A stretch of DNA of 7,791 bases from Candidatus Bathyarchaeota archaeon (GTDB lineage: Archaea; Thermoproteota; Bathyarchaeia; Bathyarchaeales; Bathyarchaeaceae), in contig CP070709.1 in assembly GCA_020350305.1 (NCBI GenBank), forward strand, positions 578,539 through 586,329, written 5' to 3'. Position numbers and translations under genes: made by a program. Under the pieces are notes generated by a model. The model made no database searches. It was not told where the DNA came from and saw nothing but the letters and a program-made list of their open reading frames with translations. This document shows positions 5,466-7,791 of this stretch, piece after piece. The first letter of the stretch is position 1, and every line of letters begins with the position of its first letter.

Positions 5466-7034
5466 TTATAGTGGTATGTTTGCATGTTTTTTAGGCGGTC
5501 TCGCCTCTCGCTTGGTGGCTAACATCTCAAGTGCGCTAATTAGCTTGGGTCTGGTTTCTGCCGGCTCGATCACTTCGTCAATGTAGCCCTTCTGTGCTGC
5601 CACGTATGGGTCTGCAAACTTTCGACGATATTCGCTCACAAGTTCCGTCCGTTTTTGCTCCGAGTCTGTGGCTTCAGCGATTTCTTTTCTGAAAATTATG
5701 TTAATGGCTCCATGGGGCCCCATCACAGCCATCTCAGCGGTTGGCCATGCGTAGTTAACATCGCCGCCAGAGTGTTTGCTCCCCATGACGTCGTAGGCTC
5801 CGCCGTATGCCTTTCGGACGATTAGCGTGATTTTTGGCACGGTTGCTTCACAATATGCGTATAATAGCTTGGAGCCGTGTCGGATGATTCCGCCATGTTC
5901 TTGCTCGATTCCGGGTAGGAAGCCCGGCACGTCAACAAAGGTTATGACGGGTATGTTGAAGGCATCGCAGAACCTCACGAATCTTCCTCCTTTCACTGAT
6001 GAGTTGATATCTAAGGCTCCAGCATAGAATGAGGGTTGGTTGGCCACAATCCCTACAGTTCTGCCGTTTAGGCGTGCGAACCCTATCACAATGTTGGGTG
6101 CCCACAGCGGTTGAACCTCAAAGAATTCTCCGTTGTCCACTACATGATAGATGATCTCTTTAACGTCGTATGGCTTGTCTGGGTCGTCTGGGATTATGCT
6201 AGCTAAGCCATCGTCGGTTCTGTTTGGGTCGTCACCTGTCTCCACGAGTGGTGGGTCTTCTAGGTAATTGGATGGTAAGTAGCTTAGTAATTGCTTTATG
6301 ATTTGAATGCAGTGTTCTTCATCCTTTGCAATGAAGTGCGTGACGCCGCTGGTTTGGCTGTGGGCTAGGGCTCCGCCGAGCTCTTCAAAGGTTACTTCTT
6401 GCCCCACCACAGTCTTGATCACTTGTGGTCCTGTGATGAACATGTGGCTTGTCTTGTCCACCATGACTATGAAGTCTGTTAGGGCGGGTGAATAGACTGC
6501 TCCGCCTGCGCATGGTCCCATAATAGCGGATATTTGTGGTATCACGCCTGAGGCTATCACGTTTCGGAAGAAAATGTCTCCGTATCCGGCGAGGCTTGCC
6601 ACTCCTTCTTGGATTCTGGCTCCGCCTGAGTCGTTCAAGCCGATGACGGGTGCTCCCGTTTTCAGAGCTAGGTCCATGAGTTTGCACATTTTTTCTGCAA
6701 ACATCTCGCCGAGGGCACCGCCGAAAACCGTGAAATCTTGGGAAAACACGTAGACGAGTCTTCCGTCGATTGTGCCGTAGCCAGTTACGACGCCATCTCC
6801 GGCGATTTTTCGTTCAGCCATGCCAAATTCTGTGCACTGGTGGACTACAAACTGATCGAGTTCATTGAAGCTTTCGGGATCTAACAAGAGTTCAATTCTT
6901 TCTCTGGCTGTGAGTTTGCCTTTTTTATGTTGTGCCTCGATTCTTTTTTTCCCGCCGCCCAACTTGGCTTTTTCTCTCCGTGCCCTTAGCTGCTTAATTT
7001 TCTCTTCAACCGTTGGCTCTTTTATGGTGCTCAT
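5466..7034 (-). CDS. mmdA: Acyl-CoA carboxyltransferase subunit (MmdA / PccB / transcarboxylase 12S type)
   Basis: This 522-residue crotonase-fold protein catalyses carboxyl transfer between biotin and propionyl-CoA/methylmalonyl-CoA. It has the two expected halves. The N-terminal half holds [15 protein letters not shown] (39-53), the [10 protein letters not shown] oxyanion loop (136-145) and [16 protein letters not shown] (172-187). The C-terminal half holds [12 protein letters not shown] (331-342), VDVPGFLPG and [15 protein letters not shown] (407-421). The Asp in AYDVM (Asp415) is probably the position that separates propionyl-CoA from acetyl-CoA enzymes in Streptomyces; this favours a propionyl/methylmalonyl substrate. 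Length is normal for the family, with no fused biotin carboxylase or carrier domain. ATG 7034 has GTGAGG seven bases upstream. The oxoacid carboxyltransferase begins 55 bases after its stop, so the two are probably co-transcribed. By sequence it could serve a carboxylase, a sodium-pump decarboxylase or a transcarboxylase; the missing AccC and MmdB neighbours favour the last. Confidence 0.93.
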   Translation of the reverse strand: MSTIKEPTVEEKIKQLRARREKAKLGGGKKRIEAQHKKGKLTARERIELLLDPESFNELDQFVVHQCTEFGMAERKIAGDGVVTGYGTIDGRLVYVFSQDFTVFGGALGEMFAEKMCKLMDLALKTGAPVIGLNDSGGARIQEGVASLAGYGDIFFRNVIASGVIPQISAIMGPCAGGAVYSPALTDFIVMVDKTSHMFITGPQVIKTVVGQEVTFEELGGALAHSQTSGVTHFIAKDEEHCIQIIKQLLSYLPSNYLEDPPLVETGDDPNRTDDGLASIIPDDPDKPYDVKEIIYHVVDNGEFFEVQPLWAPNIVIGFARLNGRTVGIVANQPSFYAGALDINSSVKGGRFVRFCDAFNIPVITFVDVPGFLPGIEQEHGGIIRHGSKLLYAYCEATVPKITLIVRKAYGGAYDVMGSKHSGGDVNYAWPTAEMAVMGPHGAINIIFRKEIAEATDSEQKRTELVSEYRRKFADPYVAAQKGYIDEVIEPAETRPKLISALEMLATKREARPPKKHANIPL

Positions 7035-7041
7035 CTTATTT

Positions 7042-7047
7042 CCTCAC
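7042..7047 (-). promoter_or_regulatory. Ribosome site GTGAGG of the acyl-CoA carboxyltransferase
   Basis: GTGAGG on the minus strand lies seven bases before ATG 7034 and confirms that start. Confidence 0.5.
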
Positions 7048-7071
7048 TTTTTGGAGTATATTGCTTCACGG

Positions 7072-7078
7072 GTATTTA
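7072..7078 (-). promoter_or_regulatory. Possible TATA box in the ligase/carboxyltransferase gap
   Basis: TAAATAC on the minus strand lies 37 bases before ATG 7034, inside the 111-base gap behind the biotin ligase. A TTTTT run just upstream (7089-7093) could help end the ligase transcript. Together they would allow a separate promoter for the carboxyltransferase block, though read-through from the ligase gene is equally possible. Confidence 0.25.
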
Positions 7079-7145
7079 GAGCATATGGAAAAACTCTAAG
7101 AGATTATGATTCGCTTGCTTCGAGAAGGCCTAACACGGTTATCTT

Positions 7146-7791
7146 CTACCGTGTTCGCAAGGAAGTATCTCCAACGAAAACACGTCTTGTCGTTCCATTT
7201 TCAAGCCCAAGAACCAACGCACCATCATGATCAACGTCTAGCGCTAAACCACTCAATTTCTCGGTTGGACTTGTGACTTCCACTTGGCGACCAAGGAAAC
7301 CAGCATAGTTTTTCCATTCTTCTAGAATTGAATTGAATCCTTCCTTTGTGAAAAGCTCATAGAGATTTTCCATCGTTTCAAGCAAGCGCCAAAAAAGCTC
7401 TTCTAATCGAACCTTTCGACCAAGCTCATTCTCAAGCGAGGTCGCAACTCTTCTCAGATGCTCTGGGAAAGCCTTTTCCACATCAAAGTTCGTGTTAACT
7501 CCGACGCCTACCACGACGAAATTGACGGTTTCACCTGTCGTGTTCATCTCAGTGAGTATGCCACAGATTTTCCGTTCATTCACCAGCACATCATTAGGCC
7601 ACTTAGTCTCCACCCTTAAATCGAACATCTCCCGCAAAACCTTAGCTACAGTCAGTCCAGCCATAAAAGTGAGTTTGACGGCTTCTGAGGGGCGAAGCTT
7701 AGGTCTGAGAATCAGGGAAAACCACAATCCGCCGGTTGGGGAAACCCATTCTCTGCCAAGTCTTCCCCGCCCCTTCGCTTGAGTTTCCGCA
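7146..7791 (-). CDS. birA: Biotin--[carboxyl-carrier-protein] ligase, 5' end cut by the window
   Basis: The frame is open to the right edge, so the start is missing; about 214 C-terminal residues are visible. They hold the catalytic core of biotin protein ligase: the nucleotide/biotin loop KGRGRLGREW, SPTGGLWFSL, KWPNDVLVNERKICGIL with the lysine that contacts biotinyl-AMP, and VVVGVGVNTN. A C-terminal SH3-like domain follows (about the last 50 residues, ending RRVFVGDTSLRTR). The enzyme activates biotin with ATP and joins it to the lysine of AMKM in the carrier encoded downstream. TTG 7727 could be taken for a start but lies inside the conserved core. Whether an N-terminal DNA-binding domain exists, as in repressor-type BirA, cannot be seen. 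It precedes the carboxyltransferase by 111 bases on the same strand and may be part of the same operon. Confidence 0.92.
   Translation of the reverse strand, partial: AETQAKGRGRLGREWVSPTGGLWFSLILRPKLRPSEAVKLTFMAGLTVAKVLREMFDLRVETKWPNDVLVNERKICGILTEMNTTGETVNFVVVGVGVNTNFDVEKAFPEHLRRVATSLENELGRKVRLEELFWRLLETMENLYELFTKEGFNSILEEWKNYAGFLGRQVEVTSPTEKLSGLALDVDHDGALVLGLENGTTRRVFVGDTSLRTR

Noticed and set aside
6865..7230. Open plus-strand frame of 121 codons across the ligase/carboxyltransferase gap
   Set aside because: It overlaps the 5' end of one certain gene and the 3' end of another on the opposite strand, and has no recognisable motif or ribosome site.
1..7791. tRNA, rRNA, CRISPR array, insertion sequence, prophage or defence genes
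   Set aside because: No tRNA-like fold, regular repeat-spacer series, transposase motif or terminal inverted repeats were seen. The content is metabolic.

Overview
The window looks like a chromosomal segment of an archaeon. Evidence: several genes appear to start with GTG or TTG behind short GGTG/GAGG-type ribosome sites, and AT-rich TATA-like boxes lie just upstream of starts. The methylmalonyl-CoA mutase is the split type, with the catalytic chain separate from the B12-binding chain, and the biotin enzyme subunits are all on separate genes. A Bathyarchaeia-like or other TACK lineage is my guess from the protein style. The sequence alone does not prove the taxon.

Layout, left to right. (1) 2-229, plus strand: the C-terminal end of a membrane protein, probably a permease. 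(2) 230-547: a non-coding gap with small repeats. (3) 548-1243, plus: a HAD-superfamily hydrolase ending in a possible stem-loop. (4) 1355-1548, minus: a small zinc-finger-like gene that appears broken by one missing base. (5) 1636-3312, plus: the methylmalonyl-CoA mutase catalytic chain. (6) On the minus strand, read from right to left: a biotin protein ligase cut by the right edge (7146-7791), an MmdA/PccB-type acyl-CoA carboxyltransferase (5466-7034), a PycB/OadA/5S-type oxoacid carboxyltransferase (3866-5410) and a biotin carrier protein (3309-3863). These four lie close together and resemble an operon. The mutase converges on this block, and the two gene ends overlap by four bases.

How the genes fit together. 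The ligase would attach biotin to the carrier. The carrier could then move a carboxyl group between the acyl-CoA carboxyltransferase (propionyl-CoA/methylmalonyl-CoA) and the oxoacid carboxyltransferase (pyruvate/oxaloacetate). The mutase links methylmalonyl-CoA to succinyl-CoA. No biotin carboxylase (AccC/PycA) and no sodium-pump membrane subunit (OadB/MmdB) is visible. The three-gene set therefore matches the 12S + 5S + 1.3S parts list of propionibacterial transcarboxylase (methylmalonyl-CoA:pyruvate carboxyltransferase). This is the most interesting hypothesis in the window, but a biotin carboxylase elsewhere in the genome would turn it into separate propionyl-CoA and pyruvate carboxylases.

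Other points of note: the carrier gene lacks any ATG/GTG/TTG where its conserved N-terminus begins; the carrier seems to contain a tandem N-terminal duplication; and the oxoacid carboxyltransferase ends in a segment that resembles the C-terminus of decarboxylase gamma/delta subunits.
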